A stretch of DNA of 15,222 bases from Discostella pseudostelligera (GCA_036940085.1 JALLBK010000409.1:1-15222), one strand, 5' to 3'. Positions 1 through 8,052 are shown, numbered from the stretch's first letter. Notes: generated from the sequence alone by a model not told the origin. Translations and numbers: made by a program.

Positions 1-2
1 CC

Positions 3-55
3 GCGACCATATTGCCACCCTACGAGAAACGAGAAAGGAGTCGTAATATGGTCGC
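3..55. repeat. 11-bp perfect inverted repeat (possible hairpin)
   Basis: The arm gcgaccatatt at 3-13 is the exact reverse complement of aatatggtcgc at 45-55. Inside it, acga at 22-25 can also pair with tcgt at 41-44, giving a 15-bp stem with an 8-nt bulge. The apical loop is purine rich and repeats GAGAAA. It could be an RNA hairpin at the end of a gene to the left, a protein-binding palindrome or a remnant of a small inverted-repeat element. It is too short and lacks the arms expected of a tRNA. Confidence 0.6.
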
Positions 56-159
56 AGACCATTTCAAAACGGTAACTAGTTGCGATATGGGGAGTAACAT
101 CGACGTCGCGTCGACGGCGGTCGTTCATGGTGTCGGTGTCGTCGGTGGTCGGTAGGGAT

Positions 160-346
160 GGCACTTTGACTTTGACAACCTGCCACGTGACACGTGAAAT
201 TATTTAGATGTGGCGGCACTTCGACTGGCACTGACACGTGGCATCGCTATGCGGATGGACTAGCTGAAATCACTATGCCACGTGGAGTAAAGATTCAACG
301 GCACTTTGACTTATGTCCTTGCTTTGACTCACCCTGCCACGTGGAA
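160..346. promoter_or_regulatory. Array of five CACGTG G-box/E-box sites with repeated modules
   Basis: CACGTG occurs at 184-189, 191-196, 235-240, 279-284 and 338-343. Three sites are preceded by a related GGCACTTYGAC sequence (160-170, 216-226, 300-310), so the region looks like a module copied about three times. CACGTG is the classical target of bHLH and bZIP factors, and TTTGAC resembles the plant W-box core. The array lies 240-420 bp upstream of the NMD3 ATG and so is probably its enhancer or promoter. The binding factor is not known from sequence. Confidence 0.6.
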
Positions 347-492
347 TAACGGACGTCGTCGTCTGTCGTCGGTCCGTCTTCCGCCCGACGCCGCCCGCGA
401 CGCAGTACCGAAGAAGAACGATGAGATCCGAATGGCGGCATAGATAGTAGATAGAGCAACCCCCGCCCACCCCATCGCTATCCTCCTGCCTC

Positions 493-500
493 CTCATCGC
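493..500. promoter_or_regulatory. PAC-like octamer upstream of NMD3
   Basis: CTCATCGC at 493-500 is the exact reverse complement of GCGATGAG, the PAC element of yeast ribosome-biogenesis promoters. It lies 80 bp upstream of the ATG of a ribosome-biogenesis gene. I see no exact copy in the other promoters here, and use of PAC by this lineage is not established, so this may be chance. Confidence 0.25.
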
Positions 501-580
501 TCACCATCACGTCATCGACTGCGTTTGCGCTGTTCGGTTTGCACTTAAGATCGCATAGTGTTCTTTGATAGTCGTCCATC

Positions 581-2284
581 ATGGCAAGTGCATCCGGCTT
601 AACGGCATCTTTCATCCCATGCTGCATCTGCGGTGCCATCATCGCACCCAACTCCTGCAATCAATGTGCATCCTGCCTCTCCACCGTAGATATTGCATCC
701 ATAATTCGTCGCGGTCCAGGCGGGGGAGATCTCATTATACATCAGTGTCGTCAATGTCGGAAGTTCGATCGAACCGGCGATGGTCGCTTCTATCTTCATT
801 TAGAGCCAGAAGGTCCCGACTTAATGGCAGTATTATTGAAACAAATCCCTGCACTCGGGAAGAACAATCATCATGTCAAGAGGGCAGGTGTGCAGGGCTT
901 GAAAATTCTGGATAGTATGTTCATATGGACAGAGCCAAATAGCATGCGTATGCGAGTTATGCTAACCTTGAAAGCAGACATTAATGATGTGTCCATCCAA
1001 CAGCGGGTGAAGGTTGAGTTCATCGTTCAATGGAAACAATGTCCTGACTGTATAAAGGAATCTCGACAAAGGACATGGTCAGCAATTGTTCAACTACGTC
1101 AGAAGCGTAATGATTCTCGCAAAGGACTACTCATACTCGAACTGGCCATAGCAAGGAATGCCGAGATACGAAAAGACATTTTATCAGTGCAAACCAAGAA
1201 GAATGGCTTTGATTTTTACTTCCCATCCGTCGATAAGGCACGACATTTCGCCCAATATCTTGCAAAGGCTGCACCAATGAGGAGCAAGATGACACAATCG
1301 CTAGTCAGTGAGGATGTGAAGAACAATACCGCCAACATCAAGACAACAATCGTGTGTGACATGGTTCCATTGGTTCGAGATGATTTAATAGTCGTGCACA
1401 AACGGGCCAAGGGTGTGGGAAATTTAACTGGACGACTTTGTCTTGTATTGAAGATGTCATCGGTGGTACATCTTGTGGATGCATCTCCGGCACGAGATGC
1501 GGAGATTGGAGCTCGATTTTCGGATTTGCATGCCGAGAGTTATTGGAAGGGTGGGGAGGAGAAGAGTTATCGATTGTTCCTTTCGCCAAATCATCTTGTT
1601 CGATTTGTTGTATTAGATGTGGAGTATTGTGATGATCGGGGTTACGGAAGTCAAGAGGACACAAAGCAATTATACCAAGGACCGACGAGCGGAGTAATGA
1701 AATATGCTCTTGCCGATGTAGAAGTTACCAGAGAATCTGATTTTGGAGTCAACGATGAAACCTTCCGATGTGTTACACACCTAGGGCATTTGCTGCAAGT
1801 CGGTGATGTTGTGTTGGGATATGACTTGAACACAACAGTACTGCCGAGCGATGAGGAGGATAATGGATTCAATTCTAGCTACGACATGCCGGATATTATC
1901 CTTGTTCGGAAGGTGAAAGGGACTGCTGCTACAACTGCGTCCACTGATGAAAGAGGTGAGAAGGAACCGAAAGCAAAGGCAAAGTCCAGTGCATCACGAA
2001 AGAGAGAACGTAGAATGAATAAGGAAGAGCAGAAACAGAAGAAATTAGAAGAAGCCGCTGCAAGGATGGGGCTTAATTCCGAACACGATATCCATTTGGA
2101 CTTGGATGACTTTGACATTGGAAATGGAGAGACTTTTTCAGAAGATGTGCAACGAGAGAATGCAAAGTTTGAGGAGCAACTCGAATTAGATGAAGATTTG
2201 GCCAGCGACCTAAGGATTGTCGAGCGTGGTCTAGCTATTGGAATGGAGGCAGTTACTTTGGATGAAGCTTCCTCTCAGCCATAG
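581..2284 (+). CDS. NMD3: NMD3, 60S pre-ribosomal subunit nuclear export adaptor
   Basis: The 567-residue single-exon protein is the NMD3 adaptor. NMD3 binds the joining face of the 60S subunit in the nucleus, recruits the exportin CRM1, and is released in the cytoplasm. The N-terminus has the zinc-binding Cys pairs of the family: C14-x2-C17, C29-x2-C32 and C56-x2-C59, with C26 nearby. A fourth pair, C154-P-D-C157, is followed by a conserved W...VQLRQK stretch. The central part continues colinearly with NMD3, including WTEPNS, the HLVD segment and THLGHLL...GDVVLGYDL. The tail from residue 464 is Lys/Arg rich (possible nuclear localisation signal). An acidic stretch follows, then a Leu-rich LELDEDLASDL at 534-544 that could be the CRM1 export signal. 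It is slightly longer than the usual 500-520 residues because of this tail. The ATG at 581 puts the Cys motif at the expected place. Confidence 0.97.
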   Translation: MASASGLTASFIPCCICGAIIAPNSCNQCASCLSTVDIASIIRRGPGGGDLIIHQCRQCRKFDRTGDGRFYLHLEPEGPDLMAVLLKQIPALGKNNHHVKRAGVQGLKILDSMFIWTEPNSMRMRVMLTLKADINDVSIQQRVKVEFIVQWKQCPDCIKESRQRTWSAIVQLRQKRNDSRKGLLILELAIARNAEIRKDILSVQTKKNGFDFYFPSVDKARHFAQYLAKAAPMRSKMTQSLVSEDVKNNTANIKTTIVCDMVPLVRDDLIVVHKRAKGVGNLTGRLCLVLKMSSVVHLVDASPARDAEIGARFSDLHAESYWKGGEEKSYRLFLSPNHLVRFVVLDVEYCDDRGYGSQEDTKQLYQGPTSGVMKYALADVEVTRESDFGVNDETFRCVTHLGHLLQVGDVVLGYDLNTTVLPSDEEDNGFNSSYDMPDIILVRKVKGTAATTASTDERGEKEPKAKAKSSASRKRERRMNKEEQKQKKLEEAAARMGLNSEHDIHLDLDDFDIGNGETFSEDVQRENAKFEEQLELDEDLASDLRIVERGLAIGMEAVTLDEASSQP

Positions 2285-3020
2285 ATAATAGAGAGTATTT
2301 AAGCCGATCGTATCCATCTTCTATCGAATTAGCTCCTCACTCCTCAAACCTCTGACGTTCTTCTACAAGGTTCTATCATAATTACCCAGCATAATCGATG
2401 CATGACTTCTGGCTGATTGACTGTTCAATGCCAGTCGCTCCTGGCGATAATTTCAGCGCCAGTTACTCCTACTACGACGTAAGTGATCCTCAAAGATACA
2501 TGTCCACTTGTTACCCGGCGAATTTCGCGCGGTTAGAGAGGAACCTATATCGCAAAGCACTGACGCCAGCTGACGAAAGATCGTTCGTCAATTGGTCAGA
2601 ACCAGTTGTTAAGTAATTCTAGTCGCAGAAGTCGACGTCGCAGATGTTCAGCCAGTCACAACCAACACACCACCCAAAGACGGTTTGTTTGTTGTTGTGG
2701 TGCATTCACCATCCGGCACACCACAACCCAACACACAGCACAGCACAGCACACAAATGAATCCAGAACACATTGCACATTGCAGCAGCTTGCAAAACATA
2801 ATTGCTTTTGGGATCGAAATCGAAACCACATCTTCTCACATCTTACATCTTGACTGAACGAGGGACGGGAGAGGTGGTGGTATGGTAGATAGCGTTTTGC
2901 GCCATCGGTTCTCCCTTATCGTTCCGATTCTCTTCTTTCCATCGGAACTGTGACGGAGTTCTTTGGGCCAAAGCCCAAAGTCGGGGCCAGAACATCATTG
3001 AATTGATTCCAGATCCAGGC
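2285..3020. other. Intergenic/5' UTR region between NMD3 and the Ser-rich gene
   Basis: This holds the NMD3 3' end and the leader of the next gene. A 72-codon open frame begins with ATG at 2398 and ends at 2616. Its product resembles nothing I know, has no visible domain, and is probably chance. From about 2660 to 2760 the strand is CA-rich with AGCAC repeats near 2735-2755. At 2961-2980 there is a small hairpin 41 nt upstream of the next ATG. No other gene is apparent. Confidence 0.5.
2961..2980 (+). other. Small hairpin in the leader of the Ser-rich gene
   Basis: ctttggg at 2961-2967 pairs perfectly with cccaaag at 2974-2980 around a 6-nt loop. It ends 40 nt before the ATG at 3021. It could form in the mRNA leader and affect initiation, or be chance. 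Confidence 0.35.
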
Positions 3021-4367
3021 ATGGCGATGGAGATGGAGAAGGTGTGCATAGGCGTAGGCGCCGCAGCATCATCACCCATGACTTCCTCTGCTTCGTCCTG
3101 CTGCTCTAATAATGATGTGAGCCAAGCGCACGGCCATACTGCCCAAAGCTCATCGACTAGTCGAGTAGGAGATCGCGTCGGGTCGATGAAGCACCCTGCA
3201 TCGCAACATCAGAGATATCTGATGAATAGGAGCGGTGCCGCCAAGGTCAACCCATCATGCTCACATCAGTCTTCCTCTTCCGTCAAACAGAACATAGATC
3301 ACACCCCTTCACGAAATCGTAATTCATCCAGCAGATCTACATCTGATGATTTAGATGTATCCACCTCGTCGAGCCAACAGAGTGGTAAATGTCAAGACAA
3401 GTTAATTCTCCTCCGACGTTCTGTACAATTCACAACAACACTCAAATTTGAGCCAAATGCAAACGATGGTACTCCTGAAGTGCTGCAAGCCAAGGAAGAT
3501 GAGACTGATGACAACTCAGGCAGTACCGGACTCTCATCTGCTCCTTTGATGCTCGACATCTCATCTTCTCGAATGTCTCACCTTCTTCAAGAGAATTCCA
3601 GCGCTACACCGATGATCTCAAAGCCTCTTCTTGATGGTGCTTATGATCTCTTCTCTTTACCAACTGAGTTCTCGTCGGCAACCGCGCTCACTAAGATATT
3701 ACTCAAAAGTGAACCGAAGGTGGATGTTGTTGAACGCAGATCTTCCTTCTCCAAGTATGATCTGTCATCGTCATGGTTATCCCTTCTGTCAAAAGATACA
3801 GCAAGCACATCATCAACATCCATAGACCAATTTGATGGTGCTTACGATCTCTTCTCATTACCATCAGACTCCTCCATCTCACCAAGCCGAAGTAATTCCA
3901 TCCGATCGTTGGATAATATTAGCGGAATTGATAGACTGTCTCTTCATGATGACATCTCTGAATGTTCCACTCCGAAGCATAGAAAAGTATCATTCGACTC
4001 AACAGTGAAAGCCACGACAATCCCTTCTCGTTTGAGCTACTCAAGTAGGATGAAAACAAGGCTGTGGTCAAGTACAGAAGACATTTATTCCAATGCCATA
4101 CGCAATGAAAAAGAGTTTGCCTTTGATGGAAGCGATTGGCGAACTGCAAGTGAAGAGTCCGACTTCCTGCGTTGTCCATTTGCTTCTTCCATGATGACGG
4201 ATGATGTCTTAGTGCACCCAGTCCACTTCGTCGGTTTGCTACCGTCTCCTTCATTTTTGCAGCAAAAGAAAGGTATGCGTAAGGATAACGTTGCAACACA
4301 GTCAAGTGCAGGAATACAAGAAGACGCTGTTGACGATAACTCAGGAGGGATCTTTGACATGGACTAG
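3021..4367 (+). CDS. Ser-rich protein with duplicated DGAYDLFSLP motif and two RVxF-like PP1-docking motifs; function unknown
   Basis: I know no named family for this 448-residue protein. The open frame extends 18 bp upstream only through a TTG codon, so the first ATG, at 3021, is taken as the start. The sequence is rich in Ser and Thr and looks largely disordered, with no signal peptide or membrane segment. DGAYDLFSLP occurs twice, at residues 205-214 and 272-281. RSVQF (133-137) and RKVSF (321-325) both fit the [RK]-x(0,1)-[VI]-x-[FW] docking motif for protein phosphatase 1. The second opens a better-defined block, 321-383, containing IPSR (334-337), LW (348-349), NAIRNEKEF (358-366) and DW (372-373). 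From memory, similar blocks recur in many uncharacterised diatom proteins. A PP1-regulatory or scaffold role is inference. The gene converges with ADAT1, 117 bp separating the stops. Confidence 0.8.
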   Translation: MAMEMEKVCIGVGAAASSPMTSSASSCCSNNDVSQAHGHTAQSSSTSRVGDRVGSMKHPASQHQRYLMNRSGAAKVNPSCSHQSSSSVKQNIDHTPSRNRNSSSRSTSDDLDVSTSSSQQSGKCQDKLILLRRSVQFTTTLKFEPNANDGTPEVLQAKEDETDDNSGSTGLSSAPLMLDISSSRMSHLLQENSSATPMISKPLLDGAYDLFSLPTEFSSATALTKILLKSEPKVDVVERRSSFSKYDLSSSWLSLLSKDTASTSSTSIDQFDGAYDLFSLPSDSSISPSRSNSIRSLDNISGIDRLSLHDDISECSTPKHRKVSFDSTVKATTIPSRLSYSSRMKTRLWSSTEDIYSNAIRNEKEFAFDGSDWRTASEESDFLRCPFASSMMTDDVLVHPVHFVGLLPSPSFLQQKKGMRKDNVATQSSAGIQEDAVDDNSGGIFDMD

Positions 4368-4484
4368 TACAAGGTCTCTCGAGCAACAGATTACCCAGGC
4401 TCATGTGCGCACATCAGGATACGCTTAAATACCACATGTGTCACTAATGAACAACATTATACAATTACACGTAGCAAATACTGA

Positions 4485-6380
4485 TCATGACAGATAACTC
4501 TTATTATTTGCTTGGTGTAGCACAAAGTCATCCGCGCTCCCACTGCGCAAGTAGCCCATCATCGGTCCATTAAAACACTCAGCTATTTTGTGCCGACTGC
4601 ACTTCTGCTTGAACAGCTGGTAGCTGTAACTTTCTTCTGATTTAGAGCATGGTTCATCCTTGCTGTCCTGCTCTGTTCCTTTACCTGCAGCTCTCCGAGA
4701 TGATGAAACAACACGCTCGTGAATTTCAGTACATCTCAAACTCCTTTGCATAAAATTCAATCGACACAGTCTAGATGCCGAGCGTAAAACATCCTTTGGT
4801 GTTTTGGGTTTCTTCCCACGCTTCAAGCCAGTTGCTCCAATAGTGATTTCCGTCGACTTCTTCATGTCCACTTCGGCCATACCATTCATCTGTAAACTCT
4901 GATGCCAGTTGATGCTCACTCCACATGCTGTTTCTTTTGTCGACGATTGATGGGGTTGTACATCCGTTTCGTCGTTCGATGGGCACAATTCGGAACTGAG
5001 TGACTCCTCTTGTAGATTCTTTACAGAGAAATCGTTAACCTTTGGTACCTTCTTCGACATCGGTAAAGTGTGTAGGGTCCTCTTCCTCGAATTGGACTGT
5101 GCCTTCAAGCATCGATAATCTGCAGCTGATTTTGACCTTTCAAATACGATACCCACCACGGCAACACTTGGAGGCTTAATCTGATTGTTTTCTCGAGTAT
5201 AATGATTCGACTTCAAAGCAAGTCCTATCCTTCCCGGTAATGCTCGTTCAAGTGCAGCCAACTGCCCACCATAGACTCCACCATTCACTGAACGAGCATC
5301 TTTGCTTACACATATAGATGAAAAACAGATAGGCTCCGGAATGAACATTGACAATAATGATCCCTGTAAGCCGAGAACCCCCCAACGCAGAATCTTATCA
5401 GAGCAGGACATGGATGATGTTCGTTTATCTGGTGGAATATTTGAACGTGAAGACTTGATGCGCAATGCACCTAGAGTTTGAACGTCTTCTCTTCCGATAT
5501 GGTAAGCAATTTTGCCGTTTGGGTTCGACAGGGTTTCAATATTTGTGTGCTGGCCTTCGTCGCCACAAAGAATAATCTTGGCACCTGTAAAATTAAGCTC
5601 TATATCATCCACACCGTTGGCGTCTTCGATTGTTTCGTTTCTCTCTTTTTGCTCAATATATCTCTTTCGGATCTCGTAGATTGCTGCATCACCACAGGGA
5701 GAGTCGCTGACGTACAAGTGCAAGGTAATGTCAGGCTTCAGCCGGAACGACAGTGCAGTAGATCCATCATCATCACGTACTTCTAACAAACTACGAGTCC
5801 GGTATTGTGCATTTTTACCGCTCGCCACTTCAAGATTTGGTGGTGTGTTGGATTGCATTGAATGGAGTAAATGTTCGATTTCGTCCCAGAGACGTGCCAA
5901 CAGCCCCCTACGAGCTAATGCTTCTGCATGAGAATCTTTTAGTACCATTCCATTGTAACAGCTACATAGAGAATCGTCATCAAAAGAGTCACTGGGTTCT
6001 GTATCAGTATTTTTTCCATTTCTCTTGGCATGATAACTGCGGGGTGGGTCATCGTCATGCGTAGTCGGAGGGGGGAACGACGAAACAGTAGAACGGACGG
6101 AAGTGCATTTCGACCCAGTAGCACAACTTACCACCCAAATTTCTTCCGAGTCTTCTTGATTGGACACTCGATGATTATCATTCTCTACTATCTTGCCAAC
6201 CTTCTCAGCTTCGCCCAGAGGTCGGTGTCGTCGACAAGCAACCACTGCCGCGTAGACTGTCCACTCTTTCCCCCCTTGAGGTTTACCGCCGTTGTTGCTC
6301 GGTAGAGTATGATTGTAGTGATCAATGGCGCATCTGGCTATGCGGTTAGCATCGAAGCCATCGTGAAACGAGCCCTGCAT
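4485..6380 (-). CDS. ADAT1: ADAT1/Tad1-type tRNA-specific adenosine deaminase
   Basis: The 631-residue protein belongs to the adenosine deaminase domain shared by ADAR and ADAT1. Zinc-site residues are all present: H151-A-E153 in DSHAEALARRG (E153 is the proton shuttle), C229 in SDSPCGD, and C326 in MSCSDKILRW. Around the last lie GALRIKSSR and LGLQGSLLSMF, which fit ADAT1. No double-stranded-RNA-binding or Z-DNA domain is present, which argues for ADAT1 rather than ADAR. ADAT1 converts A37 of tRNA-Ala to inosine, later methylated. It is about 130 residues longer than human ADAT1. The extra length lies in low-complexity inserts, including an acidic/Ser segment before the HAE motif and a linker before the conserved C-terminal block (SRLCRLNFM...YSYQLFKQKC). 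The start is the first ATG, followed by a conserved-looking N-terminus (DANRIARCAIDHYN). No intron is needed. It is divergent from NOP16. Confidence 0.93.
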   Translation of the reverse strand: MQGSFHDGFDANRIARCAIDHYNHTLPSNNGGKPQGGKEWTVYAAVVACRRHRPLGEAEKVGKIVENDNHRVSNQEDSEEIWVVSCATGSKCTSVRSTVSSFPPPTTHDDDPPRSYHAKRNGKNTDTEPSDSFDDDSLCSCYNGMVLKDSHAEALARRGLLARLWDEIEHLLHSMQSNTPPNLEVASGKNAQYRTRSLLEVRDDDGSTALSFRLKPDITLHLYVSDSPCGDAAIYEIRKRYIEQKERNETIEDANGVDDIELNFTGAKIILCGDEGQHTNIETLSNPNGKIAYHIGREDVQTLGALRIKSSRSNIPPDKRTSSMSCSDKILRWGVLGLQGSLLSMFIPEPICFSSICVSKDARSVNGGVYGGQLAALERALPGRIGLALKSNHYTRENNQIKPPSVAVVGIVFERSKSAADYRCLKAQSNSRKRTLHTLPMSKKVPKVNDFSVKNLQEESLSSELCPSNDETDVQPHQSSTKETACGVSINWHQSLQMNGMAEVDMKKSTEITIGATGLKRGKKPKTPKDVLRSASRLCRLNFMQRSLRCTEIHERVVSSSRRAAGKGTEQDSKDEPCSKSEESYSYQLFKQKCSRHKIAECFNGPMMGYLRSGSADDFVLHQANNKSYLS

Positions 6381-6755
6381 AGTATGGGCAGAGATGGTCC
6401 ACGGCGGTAGTAGGGTGGGAGAGGAAGCGAGGTGTCATGGTTTGATGTTTGATGGTGAATGTGAAGAAGTTGTTGAGGTGATGGTGGTGGCAGAAAAAGA
6501 AGTGGCGGGAGAGAGAGAGAGAAAAGGCGGGAAGAATCGCCTGGCCATCAACCGATAACCAGAAAATGGCGGGAAGAAATAAGTGGCCACCATTCAACAA
6601 GAATGGCGGGAAGGATCTCTGCCCCGCCACACAACCACAAAACAAAAGAGACCGGTCAAAGAACAAAGAACAACCACCACCGACACTCTTCAATTAATCC
6701 AAAATCCAATCGCTACCGAGTGCCAAATAGACCTGAATCTCTGCTGATATCGATC
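6381..6755. promoter_or_regulatory. Bidirectional ADAT1/NOP16 promoter with four GGCGGGA elements
   Basis: Only 375 bp separate the ADAT1 ATG (reading left) from the NOP16 ATG (reading right), so the promoters must overlap. GGCGGGA occurs at 6504-6510, 6526-6532, 6568-6574 and 6605-6611, all in the same orientation. The last three continue as GGCGGGAA, matching the core of E2F/DP sites (TTTSSCGC on the other strand). A (GA)n run lies near 6510-6523. Open frames in this stretch are not supported as genes. An ATG at 6603, in frame with NOP16, sits inside the last element and is probably not used. Confidence 0.6.
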
Positions 6756-7506
6756 ATGGTGAAACACGGAACAACGAAGAAGAGAAGATCTGGGCGGACT
6801 GGTCGGTCGAAACTCAAGGTGAGAGCATCGAACCACGTCTCTCGTTTGAGTATCTGAGCTTGAGCATAAGTACATCTAATCTTTGAGGTGTATCCCGATC
6901 ATCTATTATTCCATGTGTAACGACGGATATTTCATGAAACCACTACTATCATGGCGGATTAACAACAATGGAATCATCAATACTTAACAACGACAGAATC
7001 ATAACTATCAGTTTTACAAACCACCCCAAATCGACGACGTCACTGTCCGTTCTCAATGGAATCCACGAAAATCGCCAGCACAGAATATGGCCAACATGGG
7101 TTTACAAACCTCAGTCAATTCATCCATTGATGCTCGTGCCAACTTTTCCCTCGGGATCAATAATAAGAACGATGAATCAAAGAAGAATGCCGCCATTGAA
7201 TTATTCGATATACCTCAATCTGACGTAATGAACAGTACGAATACTATTACCATGCTCCCTGGGAAGACCTTTGCTCAACGAAAATTACCCGTGTCGATTG
7301 AGGATCAAAAGTATATACACAAGTGTTTGGATAAGCATGGCGATGATTACCATTCCATGATGAGAGATATCAAAACGAATGACATGCAGTACACTGAATC
7401 GAAATTGAAGAGTATTGCTGCGAGATTTTATTTATTGGCAGAAGATCAATTGAGGGTTGAGATTCCGGAGAAGGTGCAGCATTTGATGCAGTGTTGTAAA
7501 GAGTAG
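6756..7506 (+). CDS. NOP16: NOP16, nucleolar 60S ribosome assembly factor (two exons)
   Basis: The coding exons are 6756-6818 and 7012-7506, joined in phase 0 across a 193-bp intron with GTGAGA donor and TATCAG acceptor. The product has 185 residues, close to the usual 180 or so. The N-terminus is basic (MVKHGTTKKRRSGRTGRSK). Right after the junction comes VRSQWNPRKSPAQNMANMGL (33-52), matching the V+xxWD..KS..QN...MGL signature of Nop16. This match is the main support for the splice. Residues 129-157 hold the second signature: KHGDDY, MMRDIKTNDMQYT and SKLKSIAARF. Nop16 joins early nucleolar 60S precursors near the large-subunit rRNA. An ATG at 6603 in the same frame would add 51 residues but lies in promoter-like sequence, so the family-length start was chosen. 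The C-terminus extends somewhat past the usual end. Confidence 0.9.
6819..7011 (+). other. NOP16 intron
   Basis: A GT-AG intron of 193 bp in phase 0, with donor GTGAGAGC after CTCAAG and acceptor AACTATCAG before TTTTAC. Removing it restores the conserved Nop16 W-x-x-x-K-S block, which lacks an upstream start codon otherwise. No snoRNA boxes (C plus D, or H/ACA) were seen inside. Confidence 0.85.
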
Positions 7507-8052
7507 ATTATGGGTGTTTCATATCAAGTTGGTGGTAGGATAGAGGAAATGGAAGATGTATATTTCCATAACTATCGACGCATCAATTCGGTTTTGGTGA
7601 CGAGTGGCGAACAAATTTCCTCGTAATACTAAATTTATTCTATTGTGCAATTCATATGCGGTGAATGGGATGCACGTTAGATAGCTCTCTGAATATATCA
7701 GCAATAGTTGGCAGCAAGCTCCATCGACTATCCCTCCAACATCGCAATCCCCTGCCGAAATCCGCTGAGTCGAGTCGCCAAATCACTGCCGCCAGAAAGA
7801 TTTCCCGCCAAATCGTTGCCGCGTGGAAGATTTCCCGCCAATTCACTGCCACGTGGAAGTTCAAGTGCACCATCGAGCAAGAGCAACGGTCTTCAAAAAC
7901 CACGCCGACCGCCGACCATGGCAGCCATCTGCAGCCATCATCCACTATGGTACCGCCGCATGGCCTCAATGATCATTGCTCATCACTAGCTTCCCCGATG
8001 GCTTGTAAAGCGACGACATAAGTGGGAGATTCCTGTCAATAGCTTCGTATTG
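7507..8052. other. Intergenic region upstream of the 985-residue gene
   Basis: This contains the NOP16 3' end, a triple 30-bp tandem repeat (described separately) and a presumed leader. Short open frames at 7665-8021 and 7708-7989 merely translate the tandem repeat and show no domain, so they are not called. Nothing else stands out. Confidence 0.5.
7771..7860. repeat. Three tandem 30-bp repeats carrying E2F-like and G-box sites
   Basis: Units occupy 7771-7800, 7801-7830 and 7831-7860. Units 2 and 3 differ at four of 30 positions; unit 1 is more diverged at its ends. The second and third begin with TTTCCCGCCAA, a perfect E2F-type site (7801-7811, 7831-7841). The third contains CACGTG at 7850-7855, and the second has GCGTGG at the same place. 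The array lies about 190-280 bp before the ATG at 8053 and is probably its promoter. The 13-mer CTGCCACGTGGAA at 7846-7858 is identical to 334-346 upstream of NMD3. Confidence 0.65.

Larger units (their letters stand above)
1..580. other. Gene-free upstream region of NMD3
   Basis: I find no convincing coding region here. The short open frames have no recognisable protein character. The stretch holds an 11-bp inverted repeat at its left edge (3-13 with 45-55), a cluster of five CACGTG boxes (184-343), and a C-rich, CGTCGTC-rich tract around 350-400. Just before the NMD3 start lies a pyrimidine-rich leader with a PAC-like octamer. It most likely contains the NMD3 promoter and 5' untranslated region, and possibly the end of a gene lying to the left. 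Confidence 0.6.

Noticed and set aside
3..55. tRNA gene at the left edge
   Set aside because: The stem resembles an acceptor arm, but the total is only 53 nt with no D, anticodon or T arm.
2398..2616. 72-codon open frame between NMD3 and the Ser-rich gene
   Set aside because: It starts with ATG but shows no domain, repeat or family resemblance and is of a length expected by chance; kept only as a note.
3919..4404. 161-codon minus-strand frame opposite the Ser-rich gene
   Set aside because: It has no recognisable features and overlaps the frame that carries the patterned KVSF-IPSR-LW block.
6603..6755. Upstream in-frame ATG giving a longer NOP16
   Set aside because: It would add 51 residues of low-complexity sequence not seen in the family, and the ATG lies within a GGCGGGA promoter element.
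7665..8021. Open frames across the tandem repeats before the 985-residue gene
   Set aside because: The repetitive peptides are just translations of the 30-bp DNA repeat, and the sequence has promoter character.
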